Assembly: GCA_903839675.1 (NCBI GenBank)
Contig: CAIMDB010000028.1
Coordinates: forward strand, 310,001 to 374,000
DNA length: 64,000 nucleotides
Direction: 5' to 3'
DNA from: an uncultured Sphingomonadales bacterium
GTDB lineage: Bacteria > Pseudomonadota > Alphaproteobacteria > Sphingomonadales > Sphingomonadaceae
A program made the position numbers and the translations under genes. Positions 34,462 to 42,996 of the stretch are shown here, one piece after another (position 1 is the first letter of the stretch; each line of letters begins with the position of its first letter). The notes below the pieces were generated by a model. That model did not search any database, was not told the DNA's origin, and was given only the letters and a program-made list of their open reading frames with translations.

Positions 34462-34902
34462 TCAGAGCTTGGCGGCGGCGTCCAGCGCGAGCGCATAGCT
34501 CAACGCCCCAAATCCGGCGATGGTTCCCTTCGCCGCTTCCCCAACATAACTCTTATGGCGGAAGCTTTCCCGCGTGTGCGGGTTAGACAAATGGACCTCA
34601 ATCACCGGTGTCTTGATCGCCTTGATGGCGTCGTACAGCGCAATCGATGTGTGCGTGAAGGCGCCTGCATTCAACAGCACAGCCTTAGCCTCCATCGCCT
34701 GCGCTTCGTGCAACCAATCGACCAGATGGCCTTCATGATTGGACTGGCGGACATCCACGGCAACGCCAAGGGCTTGCGCCTGATCTTCCAGCCGCCCGGC
34801 AATATCGTCCAGCGTGTCGGCGCCGTAGATCTCCGGCTCGCGCGTGCCGAGCAGGTTGAGGTTGGGACCATTTAGGACATAGATAACAGGCTTTTCGGCC
34901 AT
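34462..34902 (-). CDS. aroQ: Type II 3-dehydroquinate dehydratase
   Basis: The 146-residue enzyme begins [24 protein letters not shown] with the catalytic Arg/Tyr and shows [33 protein letters not shown] and [21 protein letters not shown]. It acts in the shikimate pathway as a dodecamer. It heads the aroQ-accB-accC-bla run on the minus strand, an order common in alphaproteobacteria apart from the last gene. The ATG at 34902 is the conserved start. Confidence 0.96.
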   Translation of the reverse strand: MAEKPVIYVLNGPNLNLLGTREPEIYGADTLDDIAGRLEDQAQALGVAVDVRQSNHEGHLVDWLHEAQAMEAKAVLLNAGAFTHTSIALYDAIKAIKTPVIEVHLSNPHTRESFRHKSYVGEAAKGTIAGFGALSYALALDAAAKL

Positions 34903-34992
34903 GCGGGCAGGCTCCGGATGATGTGCGGTTGCGACGCTGGGTTCCTCCCCTATATGGACCGGCAGCAAAAGGCAAAAGAACGGACGGGCCCC

Positions 34993-35970
34993 ATGATTTC
35001 CATCCAGTTGAACGGAGAGCCGCGGCAGGTGCGCGCAGGCGCATCCATCGCTGATCTCGTGACCGAAATTGGGCTGGAACCGGCCAAGGTTGCAGTGGAA
35101 CGCAACCGCGAAATCGTGCCGCGCTCAACGCTGCATCAGGTGCAATTGGGGGAAGGGGATCAATTGGAAATCGTGCATTTCGTCGGTGGCGGCGCGGAGA
35201 ACAGCGACAGCTGGACCGTCGCTGGCCGCACCTTCACCAGCCGCCTGATTGTCGGCACCGGCAAGTATAAGGACTTCGCCCAGAACGCCGCCGCGCTTGA
35301 GGCATCGGGCGCGGAGATCATCACGGTCGCCGTCCGTCGCGTGAACGTGTCCGACCCCAATGCGCCGATGTTGACCGATTTTATCGACCCCAAGAAATAC
35401 ACCTATCTGCCCAACACCGCAGGCTGCTTTACCGCTGACGACGCCATCCGCACACTGCGACTGGCGCGCGAGGCGGGCGGCTGGGATCTGGTGAAGCTTG
35501 AGGTGCTGGGCGAAGCGCGGACGCTCTACCCCGATATGCGTGAGACTCTGAAGGCCACCGAAGTCCTCGTCAAAGAGGGTTTCAAGCCGATGGTCTATTG
35601 CGTGGATGATCCCATTGCCGCCAAGCAATTGGAAGAGGCAGGCGCCGTCGCCATCATGCCGCTGGGTGCCCCCATTGGCTCTGGCCTTGGCATCCAGAAC
35701 CGTGTGACCATCCGCCTCATCATTGAAGGCGCCAAGGTGCCGGTACTGGTGGACGCAGGCGTCGGCACGGCGTCGGACGCCGCCGTCGCCATGGAATTGG
35801 GCTGTGAAGGCGTGCTGATGAATACCGCCATTGCCGAAGCCAAAGACCCGATCCTGATGGCGCATGCCATGAAGCTCGCGGTGGAAAGCGGACGAGCCGC
35901 CTATCGTGCCGGACGCATGGGACGGCGCATGTATGCCGACCCGTCTTCGCCATTGGCAGGGTTGATCTAG
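34993..35970 (+). CDS. thiG: ThiS-ThiG fusion (sulfur carrier / thiazole synthase)
   Basis: The 325-residue protein joins a ThiS-like domain (1-67, [12 protein letters not shown]... ending EIVHFVGGG) to ThiG (about 75-325). ThiG shows [15 protein letters not shown], the Schiff-base lysine in [15 protein letters not shown] and [15 protein letters not shown]. ThiG makes the thiazole phosphate of thiamin using sulfur carried on the free ThiS C-terminus. Here the Gly-Gly end continues into ThiG without a stop, which blocks the thiocarboxylate unless the chain is cleaved. The ATG at 34993 is the ThiS start. Divergent from aroQ; stop overlaps bpt. Confidence 0.93.
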   Translation: MISIQLNGEPRQVRAGASIADLVTEIGLEPAKVAVERNREIVPRSTLHQVQLGEGDQLEIVHFVGGGAENSDSWTVAGRTFTSRLIVGTGKYKDFAQNAAALEASGAEIITVAVRRVNVSDPNAPMLTDFIDPKKYTYLPNTAGCFTADDAIRTLRLAREAGGWDLVKLEVLGEARTLYPDMRETLKATEVLVKEGFKPMVYCVDDPIAAKQLEEAGAVAIMPLGAPIGSGLGIQNRVTIRLIIEGAKVPVLVDAGVGTASDAAVAMELGCEGVLMNTAIAEAKDPILMAHAMKLAVESGRAAYRAGRMGRRMYADPSSPLAGLI

Positions 35971-36758
35971 GCCCCGATCATGACCCGCGCGAGTTCTGGC
36001 GGGAAGACGCGTTCCTTGGCTTCCTCCGCCTCAAACCGGCCCCAGCCCTGCGGGCCGAGCCGTTCAAGCGGCTGGAAACGCGTTTTATATTCCATCCGCG
36101 GGGAACCGGCGATCCAATAGCCGAGATACACATAAGGCAGGCCCGCTTCTGCCGACCGCATGATGTGGTCGAGGATGATGAAGGTACCAAGGCCGGGCCG
36201 TGACGGCAGATCCGGATCAAAGAAGCTGTAGATCATCGACAGGCCATCGACCTGCCGGTCGGTCAGGCAGGCGCCTATCAGGCGGCCGGGCTTTCCATCG
36301 ACCGAAGGCTCGCGATATTCGATGACATTGGTGTCGACAGGCGTCGTTTCCACCATGTCCGCATAATCAATGTCATCCATCTGCGACATGCCGCCGCCCG
36401 GATGGCGCGCGCCGAGATAACGCCGCAGCAGCGCGAACTGCTCTTCGGTTGCCCAGGGCTGGCAGGCCGACACTTCCAGATCGGCATTGCGGCGCAGCAG
36501 CTTCTTTTGCGAGGTGTTGGCTTCAAACTCCCCCGTCACCACGCGCACTGAAACACAGGCCGAACAATCGAGGCAGCTGGGGCGATAGGCAACGCCCTGA
36601 CTGCGGCGGAAACCAATCTTGCTCAGCGCCTCATTGAGTTCGCCTGCGTGAAGGCCGTTCAGGTCCGTGAAGACTTTGCGTTCAAACTTGCCCGGCAGAT
36701 AGGGGCACGGCGCAGGGCTCGTCACGAAGAAGCGGGGAAAGCGGAATTGTGCTGTCAT
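35967..36758 (-). CDS. bpt: Aspartate/glutamate leucyltransferase
   Basis: The 263-residue protein is a bacterial Bpt/ATE-type aminoacyl-tRNA protein transferase. It contains [16 protein letters not shown] near the start, [16 protein letters not shown], and [24 protein letters not shown]. It adds Leu to N-terminal Asp or Glu, feeding ClpS-ClpAP degradation. The cysteine pairs are conserved. It converges on thiG with the stops overlapping by three bases. Assignment to Bpt rather than Ate follows the bacterial sequence type. Confidence 0.92.
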   Translation of the reverse strand: MTAQFRFPRFFVTSPAPCPYLPGKFERKVFTDLNGLHAGELNEALSKIGFRRSQGVAYRPSCLDCSACVSVRVVTGEFEANTSQKKLLRRNADLEVSACQPWATEEQFALLRRYLGARHPGGGMSQMDDIDYADMVETTPVDTNVIEYREPSVDGKPGRLIGACLTDRQVDGLSMIYSFFDPDLPSRPGLGTFIILDHIMRSAEAGLPYVYLGYWIAGSPRMEYKTRFQPLERLGPQGWGRFEAEEAKERVFPPELARVMIGA

Positions 36759-36893
36759 CGCCTTTGCCGAGCCTCTTGCGGTTGAACATCCACGCCCGAC
36801 GCGTGCAATACCGCCGACGTGGACTCACTTATGTCGGGTGAACGACATTGTGAAAAGATCGTTTACCAACAAATCGCGGTTAAAGCGGAGATA

Positions 36894-38135
36894 TTAGGCC
36901 AGTTCGACAAGGCTGGCGTCATATCCGCCTTCAGCCAACCCAGCCAACAGCGCCTCCAAATGGGCGCGGTCACGCAGTTCGCACTCAATATCGGTGATTA
37001 GACCCTTGGCGGGAAGCGTCGTGAAGACGCGCTGGTGATAGATCTCCAGCACATTGGCATTCAGCTCTGCAAAAATGCCAAAAACGCCGAACAAAGCGCC
37101 CGGCCGGTCTTGCAGACGCAGCCGGATGCGCGCGAGTCGGCCGGAACGGGCCAGATCCCGCAGCAGAACATTGGCGAGAAGGCGCGTGTCGATATTGCCG
37201 CCGCACAGAACGATGCCAACATTGCGGCCCCGGAACATCTCCGGATTGGCAAGCAAGGCGGCAAGACCAGCGGCGCCTGCACCTTCGACGACCGTTTTTT
37301 CGATCTGGAGCAGCAGGCTCACCGATTCTTCAAGATGCCGTTCCCCGACCAGCTGGATGTCATCCACCAGATCCCGCACGAAGGTGCGGGTCAGGTCGCC
37401 GGGATATTTGACCGCGATCCCTTCGGCCAGCGTATCGCCGCCAATGGGCAGGTTCGTACCTTTGATGACGTTGTACATGCTGGGGAAGAGTTCCGCCTGC
37501 ACACCGATGATCTTGGCCTCAGGCTTGAGCGCACGGGCGACTGTCGAGATACCGGAAATGAGCCCGCCGCCGCCAATCGGCACGGCAAAGCAATCAATCT
37601 CCGGCGCGTCTTCCAGCATTTCGAGCGCAAGCGTCCCCTGACCGGCAATGATTTCAGCTTCGTCAAACGGATGCACGAAGGTCAGGTTTTCGGCCGCCTC
37701 CATCTCGCGGGCATGGGCATAGGCCGCGTCGAAGGTTTCTCCGAACAGCACGACCCGGGCATCATGGCTTTCCGTCTGGATGATCTTCACGATGGGCGTC
37801 GGCTTGGGCATCACGATGGTGACAGGCACCCCGAGACGCTTGCCGTGATAAGCCAGACCCTGGGCATGGTTGCCGGCAGAGGCCGCAATTACGCCCGCTT
37901 TGCGCGCTTCCGGCCCAAGTTGAAGCAAGCGGTTGAGCGCCCCACGTTCTTTATAAGCTGCTGTGAATTGAAGATTTTCAAACTTCAGCCAGACATTGGC
38001 CCCGGTCAGTTGCGACAGCGTTTGGCTGTGCAGCGTTGGCGTGCGGACAATGGAGCCTGCAATGCGCGCGCGTGCCGCCCTTACGTCATCGATGGAGACA
38101 GGCAGCGTTTTTCCGGGGGCAGGTGCAGTGGCCAT
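36894..38135 (-). CDS. ilvA: Threonine ammonia-lyase with ACT domain
   Basis: The 413-residue PLP enzyme has the lysine in FTAAYKERGALNRL, the phosphate loop PIGGGGLISG and a single C-terminal ACT domain (about 335-410, IRLRLQDRPGALFGVFGIFAELNANVLEIYHQR). It converts threonine to 2-oxobutanoate and ammonia. One ACT domain with this spacing is the TIGR01127 type rather than the two-ACT biosynthetic IlvA of enteric bacteria, so the symbol is used loosely. The ATG at 38135 is preferred to the one at 38174. A 135-bp gap to bpt holds no gene. Confidence 0.92.
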   Translation of the reverse strand: MATAPAPGKTLPVSIDDVRAARARIAGSIVRTPTLHSQTLSQLTGANVWLKFENLQFTAAYKERGALNRLLQLGPEARKAGVIAASAGNHAQGLAYHGKRLGVPVTIVMPKPTPIVKIIQTESHDARVVLFGETFDAAYAHAREMEAAENLTFVHPFDEAEIIAGQGTLALEMLEDAPEIDCFAVPIGGGGLISGISTVARALKPEAKIIGVQAELFPSMYNVIKGTNLPIGGDTLAEGIAVKYPGDLTRTFVRDLVDDIQLVGERHLEESVSLLLQIEKTVVEGAGAAGLAALLANPEMFRGRNVGIVLCGGNIDTRLLANVLLRDLARSGRLARIRLRLQDRPGALFGVFGIFAELNANVLEIYHQRVFTTLPAKGLITDIECELRDRAHLEALLAGLAEGGYDASLVELA

Positions 38136-38245
38136 GATGGCGCGGGCCTTGGGCTTTCTTGCGCAAAAAGGCAAGACAAAGCCAGCTTGGCGGCACCTGT
38201 CACCAGCCTCTGGCCAAGGCTGTGAAGCCGCCTTAAGGATGTGTC

Positions 38246-39115
38246 ATGGGAAAAATCGCATTTATCGGACTGGGCGTCATGGGTGGACCAATGGCCCGTC
38301 ACCTTGCCGCCGCAGGGCATGAGCTCACCGTCTATAACCGCACACGCGGCAAGGCGGAGGCATGGGTTGCAACGCATGGCGGCACCGTCGCAGATTCGCC
38401 GGCCAAGGCTGCAGAAGGCGTAGACGCCGTCATCAGTTGCGTCGGCACCGATGAGGATCTTGCCGCCGTCACTGTGAGCCGCGATGGCGCCTTCCGGTCG
38501 ATGACACCGGGGACGGTTTACGTCGATCACACCACCGTCTCCGCCCAGATTGCGCGGCAATTGGCCGTCGAAGCCAAGGACGTTGGCATCAAAGTGGTCG
38601 ATGCGCCGGTCACAGGCGGGCAAATTGGGGCTGAGCAAGGCACGCTCACCCTGATGTGTGGTGGCCGGGACGACGCCATCGCCGCAGCAACCCCTTTCAT
38701 GGAGGCCTATTCCCGCAAGATCGTCCATGTCGGCCCCGCAGGCGCCGGACAGACGACGAAGATGGTCAACCAGATCACCTTTGCCGGGATTATCCAGAGC
38801 CTGTCCGAAGCGATGCGTTTTGCGCAAGCGGCAGAGCTGGACCTCGACAAGGTGTTTGAATCGATCTCCGGCGGTGCCGCCTCCAGCTGGCAGATGCTCA
38901 ACCGCTGGGACACGATGGCCAAGGGCGAATTTGATTTCGGCTTTGCCGTGGATTGGATGCGCAAGGACTTAGGTCTCGCTTTGTCCGAAGCCCGTGCCAA
39001 TGGCGCCACGCTGCCGCTCGCTGCCCTCATCGACCAATTCTATGCCGAAGTGCAGGATATGGGCAGCGGCCGTCAGGACACCAGCGCGCTTATCCGGAGA
39101 TTGAAAGCCAAATGA
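38246..39115 (+). CDS. 3-hydroxyisobutyrate dehydrogenase-family oxidoreductase
   Basis: The 289-residue protein begins GKIAFIGLGVMGGPMARHLAAAGH, a Rossmann NAD(P)-binding loop, and has DAPVTGGQIGAEQGTLTLMCGG and the catalytic lysine in GAGQTTKMVNQ. It should oxidise or reduce a small beta-hydroxy acid such as 3-hydroxyisobutyrate, tartronate semialdehyde or a related compound. It overlaps the amidohydrolase start (ATGA), so the two are co-translated, but the substrate is not evident. Confidence 0.92.
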   Translation: MGKIAFIGLGVMGGPMARHLAAAGHELTVYNRTRGKAEAWVATHGGTVADSPAKAAEGVDAVISCVGTDEDLAAVTVSRDGAFRSMTPGTVYVDHTTVSAQIARQLAVEAKDVGIKVVDAPVTGGQIGAEQGTLTLMCGGRDDAIAAATPFMEAYSRKIVHVGPAGAGQTTKMVNQITFAGIIQSLSEAMRFAQAAELDLDKVFESISGGAASSWQMLNRWDTMAKGEFDFGFAVDWMRKDLGLALSEARANGATLPLAALIDQFYAEVQDMGSGRQDTSALIRRLKAK

Positions 39116-40818
39116 TCCTTTCCAAGCGTATCGCCGACGTCGCTGCCGTCCTTCTGGCCGCATCGCCAACCGCTCTGCTGGCCGATACGCTGGTTGAAAA
39201 TGTGAACGGCCTGACGCTCGATGCGAAAGGCGAAGTGGTCCGCTTTACAGGTCTCGTGATCGGTAAGGATGGCAAGATTGCCCGGCTGATCCGCTCGAAC
39301 GAAATGGCGGGCGACCCGAAGAAGAAAAAGAAGAACAAGAAAGAACAGCCTGAGGCGTTTGACTATCGGCTGGACGGCCAAGGCCGCGTGCTGATGCCCG
39401 GCCTCATTGATGCGCACGGCCACGTCGTGGGGCTGGGATTCCAGCTAATGACGCTCGATCTGTCCGGCACAAAGAGTCTGGCCGAAGCGCAGGCGAAGAT
39501 CGCTGAGTACGCCCGCGCCAACCCCAACCGCAAATGGATCATCGGGCGCGGCTGGAATCAGGAAAGCTGGAACCTCGGCCGCTTCCCGACAGCGGCGGAG
39601 CTGGATGCTGCTGTCTCTGACCGACCCGTCTGGCTGGAGCGCGTGGATGGCCATGCCGGTTGGGCGAACAGCGCTGCGATGGCGGCCGCCGGTGTGACCG
39701 CCGCCAGCAAGAGCCCGCCGGGCGGCCAGATCCAGATGGACGGCGGCAAGCCGAGTGGTGTCTTCGTCGATGCGGCGTCGTCACTGGTTGAAAAGGCCGT
39801 CCCCAAGCCGCTGTCCAAGGAACGCGATGTAGCGCTCGCCAAAGCGCAAGAGCATCTGCTCGCCTTTGGCATTACCGGCATTGCCGATATGGGCACCTCG
39901 ACCGAGGATTGGGCCTCCTACCGTCGCGCGGGCGACGCCGGGTGGCTCAACGTCCGCATCTTCAGTTACTCCGCGAGCATTGAGCCGATGCTGGCCATTG
40001 CGGCAGGCGAACCCACGCCCTGGCTCTATGGCGACAAGCTGCGCATGGCAGGCGTGAAGCTCTATGCCGATGGCGCGCTCGGATCGCGCGGGGCTTGGCT
40101 GAAGCAACCCTATGCGGACAAGCCGGGCGAACGCGGGCTGCAGTTCCTTGAAGATGCCAAGCTGCGCAATCTGATGAGCCGCGCGGCCATGGATGGTTTT
40201 CAGGTCGCTGTGCACGCGATTGGCGATGCAGCGAACGCGCAGGCGCTCGATTCGATTGCGGAGATGACCCAGACCTACGGCGGCGACCGGCGCTGGCGGA
40301 TTGAACATGCGCAGATTGTTGATCCCGTCGACATCCCCCGCTTCGCGCGATTGGGCGTCATCGCCTCGATGCAGCCCGTCCACCAGACCAGCGACCGGCT
40401 GATGGCCGAAGCAAGACTGGGCACGGGCCGACTGGCCGGCGCCTATGCCTGGCATGCCATGCAGGTCGCAGGCGCGCGGCTGGCCTTTGGTTCCGACGTG
40501 CCGGTGGAAAGCCCGGACCCCTATGCCGGGCTCGCGACCGCCTTCACCCGCATGGATGCCAAAGGCGAACCCTTTGGCGGGTGGCAACCGCAGGAACGCG
40601 TTTCCCGTGAAGATGCGCTGGCCGGATTCACAACGGGGGCGGCTTATGCGAGCTTTGCCGAGGGCAAGGTCGGGCGTCTTTCCCCCGGGCTCTGGGCGGA
40701 CTTCATTCTCGTGGATAGAGATCCCTTGCTCGCCACGCCTGCTGAATTGCGCGCAACGAAGGTTTTCGAAACTTGGGTCGGCGGCAAAAGGGTTTGGGCG
40801 GCAAAGACGGGGCAATAG
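39112..40818 (+). CDS. Amidohydrolase family 3 protein (YtcJ-like), exported
   Basis: The 568-residue protein has a probable signal peptide (VAAVLLAASPTALLADT) and an amidohydrolase-3 barrel: LIDAHGHVVGLG, RIEHAQIVDP, and GSDVPVESPDPYAGLATAF for the metal ligands. Members hydrolyse amides, formamides or similar bonds. A lysine-rich insertion (DPKKKKKNKKEQ, near residues 66-77) in the N-terminal composite sandwich is unusual. ATGA overlap with the upstream dehydrogenase. Followed by a palindromic repeat doublet. Confidence 0.9.
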   Translation: MILSKRIADVAAVLLAASPTALLADTLVENVNGLTLDAKGEVVRFTGLVIGKDGKIARLIRSNEMAGDPKKKKKNKKEQPEAFDYRLDGQGRVLMPGLIDAHGHVVGLGFQLMTLDLSGTKSLAEAQAKIAEYARANPNRKWIIGRGWNQESWNLGRFPTAAELDAAVSDRPVWLERVDGHAGWANSAAMAAAGVTAASKSPPGGQIQMDGGKPSGVFVDAASSLVEKAVPKPLSKERDVALAKAQEHLLAFGITGIADMGTSTEDWASYRRAGDAGWLNVRIFSYSASIEPMLAIAAGEPTPWLYGDKLRMAGVKLYADGALGSRGAWLKQPYADKPGERGLQFLEDAKLRNLMSRAAMDGFQVAVHAIGDAANAQALDSIAEMTQTYGGDRRWRIEHAQIVDPVDIPRFARLGVIASMQPVHQTSDRLMAEARLGTGRLAGAYAWHAMQVAGARLAFGSDVPVESPDPYAGLATAFTRMDAKGEPFGGWQPQERVSREDALAGFTTGAAYASFAEGKVGRLSPGLWADFILVDRDPLLATPAELRATKVFETWVGGKRVWAAKTGQ

Positions 40819-40826
40819 GGTAAAGT

Positions 40827-40921
40827 GTCATCCCGAACTTGTTTCGGGATCCATTGGCATCAATTTGTCAGAATGTGCCGCCTGACGGTGTTCATGGATG
40901 CTGAAACAAGTTCAGCATGAC
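40827..40921. repeat. 95-bp inverted doublet of palindromic repeat
   Basis: Left copy 40827-40852 starts GTCATCCCGAA with CTTGT loop and TTCGGGAT arm. Right copy 40896-40921 is inverted: GATGCTGAA, ACAAG loop, TTCAGCAT arm. The stem pairs are kept although the bases differ from the copies at 10351 and 10739 (CCCGAA/TTCGGG and GCTGAA/TTCAGC). Total span is 95 bp, the same as the doublet at 52944-53038. Confidence 0.9.
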
Positions 40922-40929
40922 GTTGGAGC

Positions 40930-41445
40930 CTAAAGCCCCGCCAAATCCTCCGGCCGGTTGATATTGGCAGGGGGTTGCGCGACCGTCACACGGCGCGCGC
41001 CTGCATGATCTGCAAAGCGATAGACAGACCGGTTCGCCGGGTCCGCTATCCAATCACGGAGCGTCTCAACCAAGCTGGTCGGCCAGAGCCCGACAATCGG
41101 AAGCACATCGAGCACAGCCGGTGCCGGTGAGAGGGCGGTCACAGCTTCCGGCTCCAGTCCGACCGTATCGCACCCGCAGGTCAGGACGTGATCGAACCCC
41201 TGCGCCTGGGCATAGGCGAGCGCGCCGAGCAGCCCGCCAAGCGGACCAAGGCCGACCGCTGGCTGATCCTCAACGCGCACCAATCCCGGCCAGTCCCGCC
41301 CGACAGTGATGGCAGCCTCCACATGCGGGCGAAGCCCGGCCCAGGCGTGGTCCATGAGCGGGAGTCCATGCAGCACGGCGACCGCCTTGTCAGACCCGAA
41401 GCGGCTTGACTGTCCGCCGCCAAGGATCGCGCCAAGGACGCGCAT
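40930..41445 (-). CDS. mobA: Molybdenum cofactor guanylyltransferase
   Basis: The 171-residue enzyme begins RVLGAILGGGQSSRFGSDKA, the nucleotidyltransferase P-loop, and shows EDQPAVGLGPLGGLLGAL. It attaches GMP to molybdopterin to make MGD. Its ATG overlaps the ProX-type deacylase stop (TGATG). The longer frame to 41490 is rejected. A molybdopterin oxidoreductase gene lies 7.5 kb away at 48932, though that family often uses plain molybdopterin. Confidence 0.88.
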   Translation of the reverse strand: MRVLGAILGGGQSSRFGSDKAVAVLHGLPLMDHAWAGLRPHVEAAITVGRDWPGLVRVEDQPAVGLGPLGGLLGALAYAQAQGFDHVLTCGCDTVGLEPEAVTALSPAPAVLDVLPIVGLWPTSLVETLRDWIADPANRSVYRFADHAGARRVTVAQPPANINRPEDLAGL

Positions 41446-41936
41446 CAGTCTTGAGCGGGAACGTCGACGATGACGGGTGGATGCCCCCAATGCGTAAGCG
41501 CGCGGACCAGATCAGCGCCGGACAGGCCAAGCGTCGCTGTGTTGCGCAACGGGTGGCAATTGACGCGATCCGCAGAGGCAAGCGATGCATCGAGCACGAT
41601 GGTGACCGCGCCGTCCGCGTCAGCAATCGCGCCCAGTGGCGTGACCGAACCCGGCGTGACACCGATCAGCCGTTCCATATCCTCGCCCTTGCCAAAGCTA
41701 ACCCGCTTGGCGCCCATCGCGGCTGGAAGCGCCTTCAGATCAGCACGTAGCGCCGCCGGAACAGTGACAAGCCAGAAGCGCCCGCCTGCGTCTTTCAGGA
41801 ACAGATTTTTGGTGTGGGCACCCGGAATATCGCCATCGACAGCGCGGCTTTCCTCAACGGTGAAAACCGCCGGATGTTCAACGACGTCATAAGGAATGTT
41901 GAGCGCCTGTAAGTCGGCGTAGAGCTTGGTTTCCAT
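41445..41936 (-). CDS. YbaK/ProX-type aminoacyl-tRNA deacylase
   Basis: The 163-residue protein is the free-standing prolyl-tRNA editing domain: YDVVEHPAVFTVEESRAVDGDIPGAHTKNLFLKDAGGRFWLVTVPA and VTPGSVTPLGAIAD. Homologues (ProXp-ala or related) clear Ala from tRNA-Pro. A run of twelve C lies directly before its start codon, so no normal ribosome binding site is present; the only candidate is UGAGG from the upstream stop, 12 bases away. Coupled downstream to mobA. Confidence 0.9.
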   Translation of the reverse strand: METKLYADLQALNIPYDVVEHPAVFTVEESRAVDGDIPGAHTKNLFLKDAGGRFWLVTVPAALRADLKALPAAMGAKRVSFGKGEDMERLIGVTPGSVTPLGAIADADGAVTIVLDASLASADRVNCHPLRNTATLGLSGADLVRALTHWGHPPVIVDVPAQD

Positions 41937-41948
41937 GGGGGGGGGGGG
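41937..41948. repeat. Twelve-base G:C mononucleotide run before the ProX start
   Basis: On the plus strand twelve G; on the mRNA strand twelve C between TGAGG and the ATG. Such runs slip during replication and would change ribosome-binding-site spacing. Confidence 0.75.
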
Positions 41949-41950
41949 CC

Positions 41951-42418
41951 TCAGGCGCAGTCAGCGCAGGTGCCGCGCACCTCAATCACCGGACGGACCG
42001 GCTTGAACCCCGCTTTGCGGGCCGCTGCGCGCACGCCCTGTGTCACGTCATCATCGTCAATATGTGTTGTGTTGCCGCAATCATCGCAGACCAGAAAGAT
42101 GCAGTCATGGTCACAATCAGGATGCGCATTGGCCAGATAGGCATTGGCGCTTTCCACCCGCGTCGCGACGTTGGCCGTCACGAACAGATCAAGGATGCGA
42201 TAGACGCTATTGGCCGCCACGCGCCGCCCCTGCGATTTGGAAACCGCATCTGCGATGTCATAGGCGGAGGCCGGATTTTCAAACGCGGCAAGCGCGTCGA
42301 ACACGCTGGCCCGCATCGCCGTCCATTGTTCGCCCGATCGGGCCATGGCGTTGCGCGCCGCGTCGATCAGGTCGTCGCCGGCGGGATGGTCGTGGTGGTT
42401 GTGTGCATGGGTGGCCAT
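41951..42418 (-). CDS. zur: Fur-family regulator, Zur-like
   Basis: The 155-residue protein has an N-terminal His-rich tail (THAHNHHDH), a winged helix (MRASVFDALAAFENPASAYDIADAVSKSQGRRVAANSVYRILDLF) and zinc sites with ANAHPDCDHDCIFLVCDDCG and a C-terminal CADC. The His-rich tail and Cys pairs fit a zinc sensor rather than Fur. A zinc-type operator candidate lies ahead of the upstream MerC gene at 42883-42895. It precedes the ProX gene by 14 bp. Confidence 0.82.
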   Translation of the reverse strand: MATHAHNHHDHPAGDDLIDAARNAMARSGEQWTAMRASVFDALAAFENPASAYDIADAVSKSQGRRVAANSVYRILDLFVTANVATRVESANAYLANAHPDCDHDCIFLVCDDCGNTTHIDDDDVTQGVRAAARKAGFKPVRPVIEVRGTCADCA

Positions 42419-42467
42419 GGGCCAAACTTACGACGCCAAGCGTGGCGCCGCAAGCATCACGGAAGGA

Positions 42468-42833
42468 TTAGCAAACCGCGCGGCGGTTAAGCTCATGTCC
42501 CAAGGCGACAAGTATAACCCCGAAGACCGTGACCATCGCCTCGGTCCCATCATGCGGCAGGGAGAGAGCACCGAGCATCACGCCGAGACCCAGAGCGCCA
42601 ATCCACGCCGGCATGGCATAGCCGTGCGTCAGAACGCCGCGGCCAAGGCCGATCGCACCGAACAGGATCGCGAGCAGCAGGCCAACTTCATGGAAAAGCG
42701 GGTTGAGCAAGGCGCCACCGACGGAGGCGAGCATCGCGAAGAACACCGCCGTTGCCACGCAATGGGCGACGCAAAGGCCCGACAGGACAATAGCCCATCG
42801 GTCAAAACGTTCCCAAGTCGGTCGTGGCGTCAA
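42468..42833 (-). CDS. MerC domain membrane protein
   Basis: The 121-residue protein has four transmembrane segments with the MerC pattern: VLSGLCVAHCVATAVFF (the two cysteines of the first helix), FHEVGLLLAILFGAIGLGRGVLTHG. MerC was named for mercury uptake, but homologues next to zinc regulators suggest metal transport, an inference. The frame reaches a TTG at 42878; a GAGAGG site favours the TTG at 42833 and leaves space for the operator. It sits 49 bp ahead of zur on the same strand. Start uncertain. Confidence 0.78.
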   Translation of the reverse strand: MTPRPTWERFDRWAIVLSGLCVAHCVATAVFFAMLASVGGALLNPLFHEVGLLLAILFGAIGLGRGVLTHGYAMPAWIGALGLGVMLGALSLPHDGTEAMVTVFGVILVALGHELNRRAVC

Positions 42834-42882
42834 CGTGCGAGTCCTCTCACTTTGTCCCAGCCTATGCCATATCGCCAACCAC

Positions 42883-42895
42883 GTTACAATATATC
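42883..42895 (-). promoter_or_regulatory. Candidate Zur operator upstream of MerC-zur
   Basis: On the minus strand GATATATTGTAAC agrees at 11 of 13 positions with the GTTATATTATAAC-type palindrome expected for alphaproteobacterial Zur. It lies about 50 bp before the MerC start and 100 bp before ctaA on the other strand. Confidence 0.45.
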
Positions 42896-42996
42896 ATCTG
42901 CATCTCTTTCATGTCGCTCGCTCTCCCTCTAACGACCCTTGCCCTTTGGTGAAGCCGGGCTTTCGCTGGTCTGGCCGCAGGTCTATAGGCGCCGCC

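Noticed and set aside
33060-34586. A 508-codon plus-strand frame opposite accC and accB
   Set aside because: It is antisense to two well-supported genes, has no domain and arises from GC-rich codon bias.
37035-38225. A 396-codon plus-strand frame opposite the threonine dehydratase
   Set aside because: Mirror frame of a confident enzyme gene.
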